Of a DNA stretch of 64,000 bases, positions 26,415 through 35,897 are shown in pieces (position 1 is the first letter of the stretch; each line of letters begins with the position of its first letter). Source of the DNA: JALORV01 sp963707445 (lineage in GTDB: Bacteria > Pseudomonadota > Gammaproteobacteria > Burkholderiales > Burkholderiaceae_F); contig CAVPPW010000001.1 of the NCBI GenBank assembly GCA_963707445.1, positions 62,001 to 126,000 of the forward strand, in the 5' to 3' direction. A program made the position numbers and the translations under genes. The notes beneath the pieces are model-generated. The model saw only the letters and a list, made by a program, of their open reading frames with translations. It searched no databases and had not been told where the DNA came from.

Positions 26415-27429
26415 ATGACCAACACTACGAGCATCGATTCCAAGCAGTTCCGCAATGCCTTGGGCTCGTTCACCACCGGCGTCACGGTGGTCACCACGCG
26501 TGGCGTGGAGGGCGAGGATGTCGGCCTGACGGCCAACAGCTTCAACTCGGTCTCGCTCGATCCGCCGATGGTGCTGTGGAGCCTCGACCGCAAGTCGTCG
26601 ATCGCTGCGGCGTTTATGGCCGCCGAGCACTTTGCGGTTCATATCCTGGCGTCGGACCAGGAGCATGTCTCGAACCAGTTCGCCAGGCGTGGCATCGACC
26701 GCTTCGCCGGCCTTGCCGTCGAACGCGGCCACGGTGACGTGCCGCTGCTCGCCGGCTGCTCGGCGCGATTTCGAATGCCGCACGTCGTATCGCCACGACG
26801 GCGGCGACCACGTGATCTTCGTCGGCGAGGTGGTGGCGTTCGACAGCTTCGGCCGCGCGCCGCTGGTCTACCACGGCGGCAACTACGGCCTGCTGATGAA
26901 GAAGAAGGCGGAAGACGTCGAGGACGCCAGCTCGAGCTTCGGCGACGACTGGCTCGGCTTCCTGCTCGGCCGCGCCTACTTCCAGATGCTGATGCCGCTG
27001 CGTGCCGAGGTGGAGCGGCAGGGGCTCGACGACATTCACTACAACATCCTGTCGGCGTTGAGCGCAGGCGAAGGACGCAGCGTGACCGAGCTGAGCCGCA
27101 TGGTCGCTTTCAGCGGCCACCGCGTCGGCGACGAACATTTCGCCACCCTCGCCGAACGCAAACTGATCGTCGTTGAAGGCGGTGAGCGGGTCCGCTTCAC
27201 CGAGGCCGGGCGTCGTTATGCGATCGAGCTGATGGCGGCCGGCAAGTCCGCCGAGGCCGACGCGGCGGGCGAGCTCGACTTCAACGAGGCGCGGCTGCTC
27301 AAGCTGCTGCTCAAGCGGGTGATCCGGGCCACCGGGCAGGGCTTGCCGGACCACTGGCGCAAGGAAAACATCTGGCGCGAGAACAACGTGTGGGGCGCGG
27401 GCGGCGCGACCGGAGGTTCATCGACCTAA
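26415..27429 (+). pseudogene. Flavin reductase with MarR-like domain, copy 2, one frameshift
   Basis: Twin of 13810-14823, behind a strong ribosome site (AAGGAGGACGAC). The N-terminal FMN domain reads from ATG 26415. At about 26770 a run of two T in copy 1 is three T here (GCGCGATTTCGAATG), which shifts the frame from ARFECRTSYRH to ARFRMPH. The rest, including the winged-helix part LDDIHYNILSAL, is intact in the next phase to 27429. A single-base T-run change is exactly what base-calling error would give, so the gene may be functional. Confidence 0.8.
26415..27429. repeat. Inverted repeat arm 2c (pairs with 13810-14823)
   Basis: Whole flavin reductase gene duplicated in inverted orientation at 13810-14823. 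In protein terms only scattered residues differ. Upstream of the start codon similarity fades within about 100 bases. Confidence 0.75.
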
Positions 27430-27471
27430 CCAGCGCGGGGACTCATGTCGCCAGCAGGCCGACTCTCGAGG

Positions 27472-28469
27472 CTACTTGCCGTTGCGCCTTTCCGTCGGGG
27501 TGAAGCCGAAGTGGCGTTTGTGCCATCGCGAGAATGCGCTGAGCGCCGAGAACCCGAGCAGATCCGCAACATCGGTGAGGCGGCGTTTGTTGCCTTCGAG
27601 GTAGCCTTCGGCAAGTTCGCCACGCACGTCATCCACGAGTGACGAAAACGTTTCTCCGCTCCGCGCAAGATGCCGGTGCACCGTCCGGCGATCGACACCA
27701 AGATGCTGCGCCACCTTTTCGACGCTGCAGCGGCCCAGCGGCAGCATATCGCGCACGAGCCAGCGGACCTTGTCCGCGAGCGTCATGTCCGGCCGCGAGA
27801 TCATTGCATCCAGATACTGGCGTGCATATCGCGACATGACCGGATCTGCGGATGGAAGCGGCCCGGCCAGGTCCTCCGCCCCGCACACGATGCCGTTGAA
27901 ATCAGCGTCAAAGTCGACGATGCGCCCGAACATGGCGACATGTCCGGACAGGCTCGCGGGCGGCGAGTGCATGAACAGAACGCGCCGCGGCTTCCATGAC
28001 GGGCCCAGCAACTCTTGCAAGATGCGGAACAGATAACCCACGAAGAGTTCGATCCCCTGCCGGCGAGGCATCCGCGGCACCCGGAACAATGTCCACCCGA
28101 AGGATCACGAGCGTTGCCCGCATCCTCGATGCGGATGGAGAGCATTTCGCTGTGCAACTGCAAATAGCGGCCGAGCGTTTCGATGGCGCGCCGTGCAGTG
28201 GTTTCCTCTCGCACAACCAGGCTGAACGGACCAAGGTTCGACAGGCGGCGCGCCTTGGAAAGCCGCAACCCGAAGTCTTCGACCCGGCTTTCCGCGGCTG
28301 AAGTCTCGAGCAGCTTTGCCACCGCTGTCGCATCAATGCGCGCGTCCGGATCCGAAAGGCAGAAAGGATCCAGGCCGCACCTGCGCATCAGGCGGTGCGA
28401 ATCGAGGCCGACCGAGCGCGCGAGTTCGATGTACCCGCTCAGGGTCGCGCTGCGAATGGTGGAGTGCAT
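27472..28469 (-). pseudogene. AraC-family regulator 2 (OruR-like), frameshifted
   Basis: The N-terminal part (STIRSATLSGYIELARSVGL, VREETTARRAIETLGRYLQL) reads from ATG 28469 and breaks near 28110. After about 30 residues needing two phase changes it resumes as FVGYLFRILQELLGPSWKPR and continues through an intact AraC DNA-binding domain (SVEKVAQHLGVDRRTVHRHL, ADLLGFSALSAFSRWHKRHFG) to 27472. It is divergent from the BKACE operon at 28606 across 136 bases, the likely operator region. In the other arm only a 130-base internal piece survives. Confidence 0.75.
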
Positions 28470-28605
28470 CTTCCCGGAGTCATGAGAGACGCGTTTTTCG
28501 ATGTCCCGAATGGTCATCAAAATGTCCCATTAGGTCAATCGCTAGAAGGCGGGCAGAGCCACAATCTCGTCCACGCAATTGATCGATCACCATACGGAGA
28601 CCACC

Positions 28606-29661
28606 ATGCAATTCCTCGACGACTCGCTCCTTCCCGAAAACCAGCAGCCCCTGGTCATCCAGGTCGCGCCTTACGGCCCGGAGTGGATTCCCGCCGACTC
28701 CACCGACATCGCGGTGACGATGGACGAGCAGGTCCAGAAGGCGGTCGACTGCTACAACGCCGGCGCAACGCTCCTGCACGTCCATGTGCGCGAGGCGGAC
28801 GGCAAGGGCTCCAAGCGCATTTCGATGTTCAACGAACTGCTTGCCCGCCTGCGCGATGCGGTTCCCGACATGATCCTGCAGGTTGGCGGCTCGATTTCAT
28901 TCGCGCCCGAGACCGACAGCGAGGCGGCCCAATGGCTCAGCGACGACACGCGTCACATGCTCGCGGAGCTCACGCCGAAGCCTGACCAGGTGACGATCGC
29001 GATCAACACCAACCAGATGAACATCTGCGAGCTGTTGACCGCAGACGATGTCGCGAATACGTCCCTGGCGAATCCGGCGTATCAGCAGGCCTACCGCGAG
29101 ATGACCATTCCCTCGGGGCCCGGCTTCGTCGAGGAACACCTGCGCCGGCTGCAGGCCAACGGCATCCAGCCGCTGTTCATGCTCGGCGACGTGGGGCAGC
29201 TCGAGTCCGTCGAGCGCTTGATCCGGCGCGGCATCTACACCGGCCCGCTGACCATGAACTGGGCGGCGATCGGCGGCGGCATGGACGGGCCGAACCCCTA
29301 CAACATGATGGAGTTCATCCGCCGAGTCCCTGACGGCGCAGTCCTGACGATCGAAAGCATCATGCGCAGCGTGCTGCCGTTGAATGCGATGGCGATCGCC
29401 ATGGGCCTGCACGTGCGCGTGGGCATCGAAGACAACCTCTGGGGCCGCAAGGGCGAACGCATGACCTCGGTGCAGCAGGTCGAGCAGATGGTGCGGCTTG
29501 CGCGCGAAATGCATCGCGAGGTGGCCACCGGCAAGCAGGCCAAGGAAATCTACAAGATCGGCGAGCACTACAAGACCGTCGACGAAACCCTGGACAAGAT
29601 CGGCTACGCGCCGAACCGTCAACCCGGCGAACGCGGCGCTCCGCTGCGTCGCGCGGCCTGA
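28606..29661 (+). CDS. BKACE family beta-keto acid cleavage enzyme, copy 2
   Basis: Intact 351-residue BKACE protein. The zinc histidines are H58 and H60 in LLHVHVREADGKGSKR; other blocks are LQVGGSISFAPE, VTIAINTNQMNICEL, RRGIYTGPLTMNW and LHVRVGIEDNLWG. ATG 28606 follows ACGGAGACC. It opens a plus-strand operon: BKACE, SDR, AcnX small subunit, AcnX large subunit, acyl-CoA ligase, with short spacers (19-41 bases between most genes). Expected reaction: beta-keto acid plus acetyl-CoA to acetoacetate plus acyl-CoA. This context, unlike copy 1, couples it to dehydratase and dehydrogenase steps. Confidence 0.9.
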   Translation: MQFLDDSLLPENQQPLVIQVAPYGPEWIPADSTDIAVTMDEQVQKAVDCYNAGATLLHVHVREADGKGSKRISMFNELLARLRDAVPDMILQVGGSISFAPETDSEAAQWLSDDTRHMLAELTPKPDQVTIAINTNQMNICELLTADDVANTSLANPAYQQAYREMTIPSGPGFVEEHLRRLQANGIQPLFMLGDVGQLESVERLIRRGIYTGPLTMNWAAIGGGMDGPNPYNMMEFIRRVPDGAVLTIESIMRSVLPLNAMAIAMGLHVRVGIEDNLWGRKGERMTSVQQVEQMVRLAREMHREVATGKQAKEIYKIGEHYKTVDETLDKIGYAPNRQPGERGAPLRRAA

Positions 29662-29680
29662 TACAAGGGAGCTCATCATC

Positions 29681-30515
29681 ATGAACTCCATGCGACCTCT
29701 CGCAGGGCGCGTCGCGCTCGTCACGGGCGCAGGCCCGGGCCTCGGCCGCGCATTGGCGCGCGGCCTGGCCGAAGCAGGCGCCAATCTCGTCGTCTGCGAC
29801 ATCAATGAAGCGAGCCTGGCTGCGGCGCGCGCCGCCGTCGAGGAGGCAGGCTCGGCATGCCTGACCGTGCGTTGCGATGTCTCGGACAGCGCCGCGGTGC
29901 AGCGCATGTTCGCCCAGGCGGCCGAACGCTTCGGCACCGTGCACATCCTGGTGAACAACGCAGCGCTGACGCCCAACCGGCAAGCCCGACGATGTGCGCC
30001 GCAATCGCCACTACACGTACCTCACGACGCCCGTGCCGCGGCAGTCGCTGGAGTTCACCAGCAACATCACCGACGACGAATGGCACCGCTGGTGGGGCGT
30101 CAACGTGCACGGCACTTTTTACTGCACGCGCGAAGCGCTCAAGCTGATGCAGCCGCAAAAATACGGCCGCATCATCAACATCGCATCGCTGTCCGGCATG
30201 TCGGGCCTGTCCGCGCACAGCCCGCACTACAGCGCGACCAAGGGGGCGGTGATCGCCTTCACCAAGGCAGTCGCCGCGGAGGTCGCCGGCAGCAACATCT
30301 CCGTCAATGTCGTGGCGCCGGGCCTTGTCCACACGCAGGAGCTCGACGCGATCCTGCAGAAGCTGGATGAGGAAGGCCGCAATCGCTTCTGGCAGCTCGT
30401 GCCGGCCGGACGGTTGGGCACGCCCGAAGAGTACGCCGCCACCGTCGTGCACCTGGCGGGCGAGCACTACCTGGTCGGACAGGTCATCTCGCCCAACGGC
30501 GGCATGTTGATATGA
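29681..30515 (+). pseudogene. SDR family oxidoreductase, one frameshift
   Basis: Short-chain dehydrogenase. The NAD(P) motif TGAGPGLG is at residues 15-22, NNAA at about 92, and the catalytic serine and YxxxK are in IINIASLSG and HYSATKGA. The frame breaks near 29985 after AALTPNR; the next phase resumes at once and runs to 30515, so one extra base explains it. An insert after NNAA (about 40 residues with VRRNRHYTYLTTPVPRQS) is longer than in ordinary SDRs. It ends with ATGA, overlapping a possible upstream start of the next gene. It probably oxidises a hydroxy acid to the beta-keto acid used by BKACE, an inference from the operon. Confidence 0.8.
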
Positions 30516-30541
30516 GCACCCCACAAACCCCGGAGGCAGGA

Positions 30542-31072
30542 ATGGAACAGGTGAAGGTACTGAAGGGCATTGCCCGCTCCAAGGGGCGCGCAGTCGGTGA
30601 GGCGCTCGTCAGCGAGATGCGATTCGGGTGGGGCTACAACGTGGTCACCAACGAAGGCGGAATCATCGGTGCGTACGAGAACCCGCTGAACGGCCAGTCC
30701 GTGAAAGGCAAGATCATGGTGTACCCGACCGTGTCCGGCACGACGCTCGGCTCGGTGGGCTTGTACTACAAGTGCCAGGTATCCAAGGTCGGCCCGACCG
30801 GCATCATCTGCCGTAACGTGCACGACATCGACATCGCGGGTGCCATTGCCGGCGAGATCCCCGCGGTGGACGGCCTCAACGGCGACCCCATCCAGGAGAT
30901 CCGCACAGGTGACTGGGTGGAGATCCGCGCCGATGAAGTCGGCAAGGAAGCCACCGTCACGATCACGCGCAAGGCATCGTCCAGCGGCAGTACGAGCCGT
31001 GCGGCCACGTCTCTCGCCACGGGTCAGACGCCCGCGACCAGTGTTGCCGACGAACCCGCGATCGGGGCTTGA
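30542..31072 (+). CDS. Aconitase X small (swivel-domain, DUF126) subunit
   Basis: A 176-residue protein matching the swivelling-domain subunit of AcnX-type hydro-lyases (DUF126). It has VKGKIMVYPTVSGTTLGSVG and GIICRNVHDIDIAGAIAGEIP, followed by a variable tail. ATG 30542 follows CGGAGGCAGG; an earlier ATG at 30512 overlaps the SDR stop but is less well placed. AcnX enzymes dehydrate substrates such as cis-3-hydroxy-L-proline or mevalonate 5-phosphate and need both subunits. The large-subunit gene follows 40 bases later but appears internally deleted, which would leave this subunit without a partner. Confidence 0.8.
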   Translation: MEQVKVLKGIARSKGRAVGEALVSEMRFGWGYNVVTNEGGIIGAYENPLNGQSVKGKIMVYPTVSGTTLGSVGLYYKCQVSKVGPTGIICRNVHDIDIAGAIAGEIPAVDGLNGDPIQEIRTGDWVEIRADEVGKEATVTITRKASSSGSTSRAATSLATGQTPATSVADEPAIGA

Positions 31073-31112
31073 TGCCTGGTCCGACGAACCCCTTTAATCG
31101 CACGAGGAATAC

Positions 31113-31735
31113 ATGAAGCTCGATCGAAATCAGCAGGAAATGCTGGATGGAAAGTACGGGGAGGCACGGCGCATCGCGCTGGAAAAACTGGTGGACTTCG
31201 GCAACGCGGTCGGCGCCGAGGAGATGGTGCCGCTGTCCTTCGTCCTCAACGTCTGCCCGATAGAAATGAAGGACCGGTCGCATCCGGACCTCGCGACTTA
31301 CGACATGGGTCACAGCCCGCTGTACGACAAGTTCATCGCGATCAAGGATGCCCGCGTCGCCGACGAGAGCAAGACGATCTGCCTGAACGACCCGTACCTC
31401 GTCCAGATCGACAAGTACGAGGAAGAAGGCTACCCGTGGAACTTCTCGTGGGCGAACGTGCACATGTGGGTCCAGACGACACGCCTTCGTACCACATGGC
31501 GAGGGACAACGGCGAAACCAAGATGATCGAAGACGCCGGCGGAAAGATCTATCACTCCACGTGCATGGGCATGAACCCGGTGCGCAACTGGAGTCACGAC
31601 CTCAACATCGCGACGAACAGCTTCAAGTACGTCAAGCTCGGCGGCGGCTTCGGACAGGGCTGGCACTTCGGTGCGGTTCCCGACCTCGTCGACGCGGCCG
31701 TGACCGGCCGGTTCGTCTCCACCCGCTGGCAATAG
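31113..31735 (+). pseudogene. Aconitase X large subunit, internally deleted and frameshifted
   Basis: The N-terminus (LDRNQQEMLDGKYGEARRIA) is the standard AcnX opening, and the end (STCMGMNPVRNWSHDLNIAT) matches the AcnX C-terminal region. However, the span codes for only about 207 residues, against roughly 400 in the family, and the frame changes near 31460 (HMWVQ to DDTPSYHMARDNGETK). The central catalytic portion, including the expected cysteine-rich cluster region, is missing. Only the N- and C-terminal parts remain, so activity is unlikely. The tail alone survives in the other arm at 13441-13626. Confidence 0.7.
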
Positions 31736-31743
31736 GAGCTACC

Positions 31744-33374
31744 GTGAACGCAATGATGATGCAGCAGCCGCTGCTGATCTCGACGCTTCTCACCCATGCG
31801 GAGCGTAACCACGGCGACCAGGAAATCGTCTCGCGCCGCGTCGAAGGCGACGTGCATCGCCAGACTTACAGCGACCTCGCCCAGCGCTCGCGCCGCATGG
31901 CCAACGCGCTGGCCGCGAAAGGTGTCCGCTTCGGCGATCGTGTCGCGACGCTTGCATGGAACGGCTACCGTCACATGGAGCTGTACTACGCCGTGTCGGG
32001 TTCCGGCGCCGTGCTGCACACGCTCAATCCCAGGTTGCATCCGGACCAGGTCGTGTGGATCGCCGATCATGCGGAGGACACCGTCCTCTTCTTCGACCTC
32101 ACTTTCCTGCAGCTGGTCGAGGCGATCGCCCCGCGCGTGAAAACCATCAAGGCATTCGTTGCAATGACCGACCGGGACGCACATGCCGGCGTCGAGCGAC
32201 GGTGCCGAACCTGGTGTGCTACGAAGACCTGATCGACGCGCATTCCCCGGAATTCACGTGGCCGACGTTTGACGAAAACACTGCTTCGTCGCTGTGCTAC
32301 ACGTCGGGCACCACCGGCAACCCCAAGGGCGCGCTGTACAGCCACCGATCCACGGTGTTGCACACCTACGGCAGCGCATTGCCGGATTCGTTCGACTGCT
32401 CTTCGCGCGACACGATTCTGCCGGTTGTGCCGATGTTCCACGTCAACGCCTGGGGTCTGCCCTATGTTGCGTGCATGGTGGGCGCCAAGCTGGTGTTCCC
32501 CGGCCCGTGGCTGGATGGCAAGTCGCTGTACGACCTGTTCGAAACCGAACGCGTGACCCTGTCGGCAGGCGTGCCGACCGTCTGGCAGGGCTTGCTGGCG
32601 CATGTCGAAGCGAACGACCTGAAGTTCAGCACCATGAAGCGCACCATCATCGGCGGAGCGACCTGCCCGCCGGCAATGATGGATGCCTTCGAAGACAAGT
32701 ACGGCGTTCAGGTCATCCACGCCTGGGGAATGACCGAGCTGAGCCCGATCGGCACGCTGGGGAAGCTCAAGGGCAAGCATGTGAACCTGGACGCGGCGCA
32801 ACGCCGGGCACTGCAGACGAAGCAGGGGCGGTCGCTGTACGGCATCGACATGAAGATCGTGGACGAGAATGGCGGCGAACTCCCCCGCGACGGCCGGACT
32901 TCGGGCGACCTGATGGTGCGCGGCCCCTGGGTCATTTCCGCCTACTTCAAGCACGAAGGCGGCGATCCGCTCGTCGACGGCTGGTTCCCGACGGGCGACG
33001 TCGCGACGATCGACGCCGACGGGTTCATGCAGATCACCGACCGCAGCAAGGACGTGATCAAGTCCGGCGGCGAGTGGATCGGATCGATCGACCTCGAAAA
33101 CATCGCAATGGCCCACCCGGCGGTGGCGATGGCCGCGTGCATCGGCGTGCGCCATCCGAAGTGGGACGAGCGCCCGCTGCTGGTCGTGCAGAAGAAAGCC
33201 GGCGCCGAAGTCACGCGCGAGGAGTTGCTGAAGTTCTACGAAGGCAAGATCGCCAAGTGGTGGACGCCGGACGACGTCGCATTCGTCGACAGCATTCCAT
33301 TGGGCGCCACGGGGAAGATGCTGAAACAGCGGCTGCGCGAGACGTTCCGGGAATACCGGCTGCCGACAGCCTGA
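31744..33374 (+). pseudogene. AlkK-type acyl-CoA ligase, copy 2, frameshifted
   Basis: Near-identical to the intact ligase at 11804-13432. It starts with GTG 31744 behind AGGAGC, where copy 1 has ATG. Between about 32175 and 32205 two extra bases (CGGGACGCAC for CGCGCGCAC, and GCGACGGTG for GCAAAGTG) shift the frame after VAMTDR. The rest, including YTSGTTGNPKG and the C-terminal lysine region, is intact in the new phase to 33374. The two small insertions 20 bases apart look more like real mutation than random error, but either is possible. It ends the BKACE operon. Confidence 0.85.
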
Positions 33375-33463
33375 GTCGATCGTCGCCTTCGCGGTGCTGG
33401 CCGCTGTCAACAGCAGCGGCTGGCAGCCGCATGTGCGGGCTGAGTCCGCAGGCAATTTTTAGT
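33375..33463 (+). pseudogene. Short YeiH-family relic (copy 2)
   Basis: After the ligase stop the sequence encodes VLAAVNSSGWQPH, matching the YeiH relic at 11559-11803 in inverted orientation, then stops at a junction (GGCAATTTTTAG). It marks the edge of the ancestral ligase-YeiH segment. Confidence 0.5.
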
Positions 33464-33568
33464 GCGGAAGTTTGAGCGCGAGCGCCACCGCTTCAGCCGT
33501 GTCGCCCCTAGGTGGGCTCATACGGCAATACGCTGGCCCCATACAGCACGCCCGAGTCGAGACTCCCC

Positions 33569-34816
33569 ATGCCCCCTCGATCTGCGCCCAGCAGCGCGCA
33601 CCCCTTGGCACACCTCACTTCCCTGCAAGCGATGCTGTTGCTGGGCAGCATGGGCACGCTGCCAATCCTGTGGTCGGACATGCTGTTTCCCGCGCTCACG
33701 TCCATCCAGCAGGATCTGGGCACCTCTGCCACCGCCGTACAGCAAACCGTCTCGCTGTACTTTGTCGCCATTGCCTTCATGTGCCTGTGGCATGGCGTGC
33801 TCTCCGACGCCTGGGGACGGCGCAAGCCACTGTTCATCGGGCTGGTCGTGCTGGTGCTGACCTCGCTGCTGAGCCTGCTGGCCGTCCGCATCGAGCAACT
33901 CTGGATTCTGCGCACCGTGCAGGGCCTGGTCGTAGGCCTGGGCCACATCTTGTGCCGCGCTGTCATACGGGATCTGTACAGCGGCGAGACCGCACAAAAG
34001 ATGATTGCCCACACCACCTTGGTGCAATCGGTCGGCACCATCGTCCTGCCAATGCTCGGGGGCTGGCTGACGTGGATGTGGGGCTGGCGTGCGGTGTTTG
34101 CGTTCCTCAGCGCGGTGGGCGTAGTGCTGCTGCTGGTCTATGCGCGCAACCTACCTGAATCCCTGCCCCCGGCACGACGCCAAGCCATACGCCTGGACAG
34201 CCTGTGGCGCAACTACCGCTTTGTGCTGGGTTCACCCTGGTTCATGCGCCTGACCGTGGCTCACTCCTGCAACTGGGCGGCCCTGTTTCTCTATGTGGCG
34301 GCGGCCCCCCAGCTCTTGACGCATTTGCTGGGGCGTTCCCCCACCGACGTCTACCTGGTCTTCACCCCCATGATGGTGGGGCTGATTGCTGGCTTTCTAT
34401 ACCTACCGCGCCTGGTGCAACGCTGGGGCACGCAACGCACCATGTACCTTGCCTATGCAGGATTTGTCTTCGTCAACGTGCTCAACACCACGCTGGCCGC
34501 ATTGGTGCCGCCCGGCCTGATCCATTTGCTGCCGATTGCGGCCTACGCCTTTACGGTAGCCCTGTCCATGCCGCTGCTCGTGGGCCATGCGCTGCATCCC
34601 TTTCCTGACAATGCCGGGCTGGCCGCGTCCTGCCAAATGTTCCTGCAATACAGCATGATGGCGGTGGCGGCCGGTCTGCTCGCACCCTTGCTATGGGATT
34701 CTTTGTGGCACCTGGCCCTGGGCTGTGCCGTACTCACCTGCATCAGCATGACATTGCTGCTGTGGCAACGCTACGCCACACACAAGGCGCAAAAGGCAGC
34801 CGCCACCCAGGTCTGA
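33569..34816 (+). CDS. Bcr/CflA-type MFS multidrug transporter
   Basis: Intact 415-residue MFS protein with about 12 membrane helices. The motif GVLSDAWGRRKPLFIGL after helix 2 and the helix-4/5 region VVGLGHILCRAVIRDLYSG are typical of the drug:H+ antiporter (12-TMS) Bcr/CflA branch. ATG 33569 gives the shortest reasonable N-terminus; GTG 33512 is an alternative. It has no counterpart in the first arm, and its codon choice (many CTG, CCC and short G/C runs) looks slightly different from neighbours. It was probably inserted between the ligase and hydrolase segments after or during the duplication. Confidence 0.8.
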   Translation: MPPRSAPSSAHPLAHLTSLQAMLLLGSMGTLPILWSDMLFPALTSIQQDLGTSATAVQQTVSLYFVAIAFMCLWHGVLSDAWGRRKPLFIGLVVLVLTSLLSLLAVRIEQLWILRTVQGLVVGLGHILCRAVIRDLYSGETAQKMIAHTTLVQSVGTIVLPMLGGWLTWMWGWRAVFAFLSAVGVVLLLVYARNLPESLPPARRQAIRLDSLWRNYRFVLGSPWFMRLTVAHSCNWAALFLYVAAAPQLLTHLLGRSPTDVYLVFTPMMVGLIAGFLYLPRLVQRWGTQRTMYLAYAGFVFVNVLNTTLAALVPPGLIHLLPIAAYAFTVALSMPLLVGHALHPFPDNAGLAASCQMFLQYSMMAVAAGLLAPLLWDSLWHLALGCAVLTCISMTLLLWQRYATHKAQKAAATQV

Positions 34817-34833
34817 ACGCACGAACAATCTCA

Positions 34834-34848
34834 ACGCTAGCGCTCTAG
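34834..34848. repeat. 15-bp direct repeat, left of BASS segment
   Basis: ACGCTAGCGCTCTAG, exactly repeated in the same orientation at 35883-35897, where it is the end of the hydrolase gene. The two copies bracket the BASS transporter segment (period 1049 bases) and suggest insertion or tandem recombination at this site. Confidence 0.7.
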
Positions 34849-35594
34849 TTGACACGCGGGTCGCTGAAATTCTGGTTGGCGATGACGAAAGCCGCTCCCA
34901 TGTTCGGCTGACCGCAGCACAAGGCCAGAATGCGTCGAGGGCCGGCTTGCGGACCACCGATCACCCACCCCGCCGTCGCGCTGAGCACGACGAACAGCAC
35001 GGCGGCAGGCAACGCGCCGGTGCCGGAAAGCTCAGACAGCTCGCGCCAGTGCACTCCCGGCAGTAGCGTCACGACGAGAACCAAGCTTACAGTGGACACC
35101 CGCCGCAGCGGCAGCTGCAGCCACGCCGCGAGCAGCGGGCGACGAGCCCGCAATGCGAGCCCGATCAGCAACGGTGCAAGTACGGTGAAGATCAACGTGC
35201 GCACGATCGCCCCGGCACTTACCGTGACGCCGTCCAAAAGAATGGGCAGCACGAGGGGTTGGGTCGTGACCCCCACCGACAGCAGGATCACCACGAGACC
35301 GACGGCGAGTGCCGGATCGCCTTTGATCAGCGTTGCCAACTTGACCAGCACCGGACCACCGGGCGCGGTAGCAACCACCAGCAGTGACGCTGTCAGCACC
35401 GGATCCAGCTCCACCAAGCGGGAAACACCAAGGGCGATCGCGGGCAGCACGACAAAATTGGCCAGCAGTGCACGGACAAGCCAGCGACGATCATGGAGCG
35501 AGACGGAAATGTCCCGGACCGTGAGCATCAGACCGACGCCAAGCATGGTCGAGACGACGAATGCGAGAACCACTAGCTGCGTAAGGATTTGCAT
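34845..35594 (-). CDS. Bile acid:sodium symporter (BASS) family transporter, C-terminus probably cut
   Basis: Reads from ATG 35594 (MQILTQLVVLAFVVSTMLGV) as a BASS/SBF-type carrier with seven or eight hydrophobic segments and the conserved ATAPGGPVLVKLA region of the sodium-binding core. It has 249 residues, short of the usual 290-330, and ends at NQNFSDPRVN, where the last membrane helices should follow. The stop codon lies in the 15-bp repeat shared with the hydrolase gene end, so truncation by the insertion event is likely. BASS carriers import organic anions; a role in substrate uptake is possible if the protein still works. Confidence 0.7.
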   Translation of the reverse strand: MQILTQLVVLAFVVSTMLGVGLMLTVRDISVSLHDRRWLVRALLANFVVLPAIALGVSRLVELDPVLTASLLVVATAPGGPVLVKLATLIKGDPALAVGLVVILLSVGVTTQPLVLPILLDGVTVSAGAIVRTLIFTVLAPLLIGLALRARRPLLAAWLQLPLRRVSTVSLVLVVTLLPGVHWRELSELSGTGALPAAVLFVVLSATAGWVIGGPQAGPRRILALCCGQPNMGAAFVIANQNFSDPRVN

Positions 35595-35885
35595 CAAGTT
35601 GACGATTCTTCGAGACGGTTGACTCTCACGCAGCAGCGCTATCGCGTGCAGCTTGGCGTGTGGGTGGCGGGCACCGGCACGGTCGACGACCACACCCACA
35701 CCACGCTGCCGATGGCGCCGCACAGCACGACAAGCGCCGCCTTGACGGCCGCCTGAATAGGCGCCATCCCAGCATCGGCCTAAGCGCTGCACCCAAATCA
35801 ATCACAGGGCAAGTGAAATCTGCCCTCGGTGCTCATCTGTGTCGCTGGACGCCCGATCAGTCCTCACAGCCGAACAACCTGGACG
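35595..35885. other. Intergenic DNA between BASS and hydrolase genes
   Basis: About 290 bases. Nothing coding is convincing. It contains the end of inverted-repeat arm 2a at about 35862 and the right-hand 15-bp repeat from 35883. Confidence 0.5.
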
Positions 35886-35897
35886 CTAGCGCTCTAG
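35883..35897. repeat. 15-bp direct repeat, right of BASS segment
   Basis: ACGCTAGCGCTCTAG, covering the stop codon of the hydrolase at 35886; same sequence and orientation as 34834-34848. Confidence 0.7.

Larger units (their letters stand above)
31547..33463. repeat. Inverted repeat arm 2b (pairs with 11717-13626)
   Basis: Inverted counterpart of 11717-13626: aconitase-X tail, complete ligase and the edge of the YeiH relic. Similarity ends near 33463, where lower-similarity DNA carrying the Bcr-type MFS gene begins. Confidence 0.8.

Noticed and set aside
32067..33455. 462-codon minus-strand frame opposite ligase copy 2
   Set aside because: Antisense shadow. The same shadow exists opposite the other ligase, as expected from codon composition.
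34845..35801. Longer BASS frame starting at 35801
   Set aside because: The 69-residue extension is arginine-rich with no membrane character. ATG 35594 begins directly at the first membrane helix.
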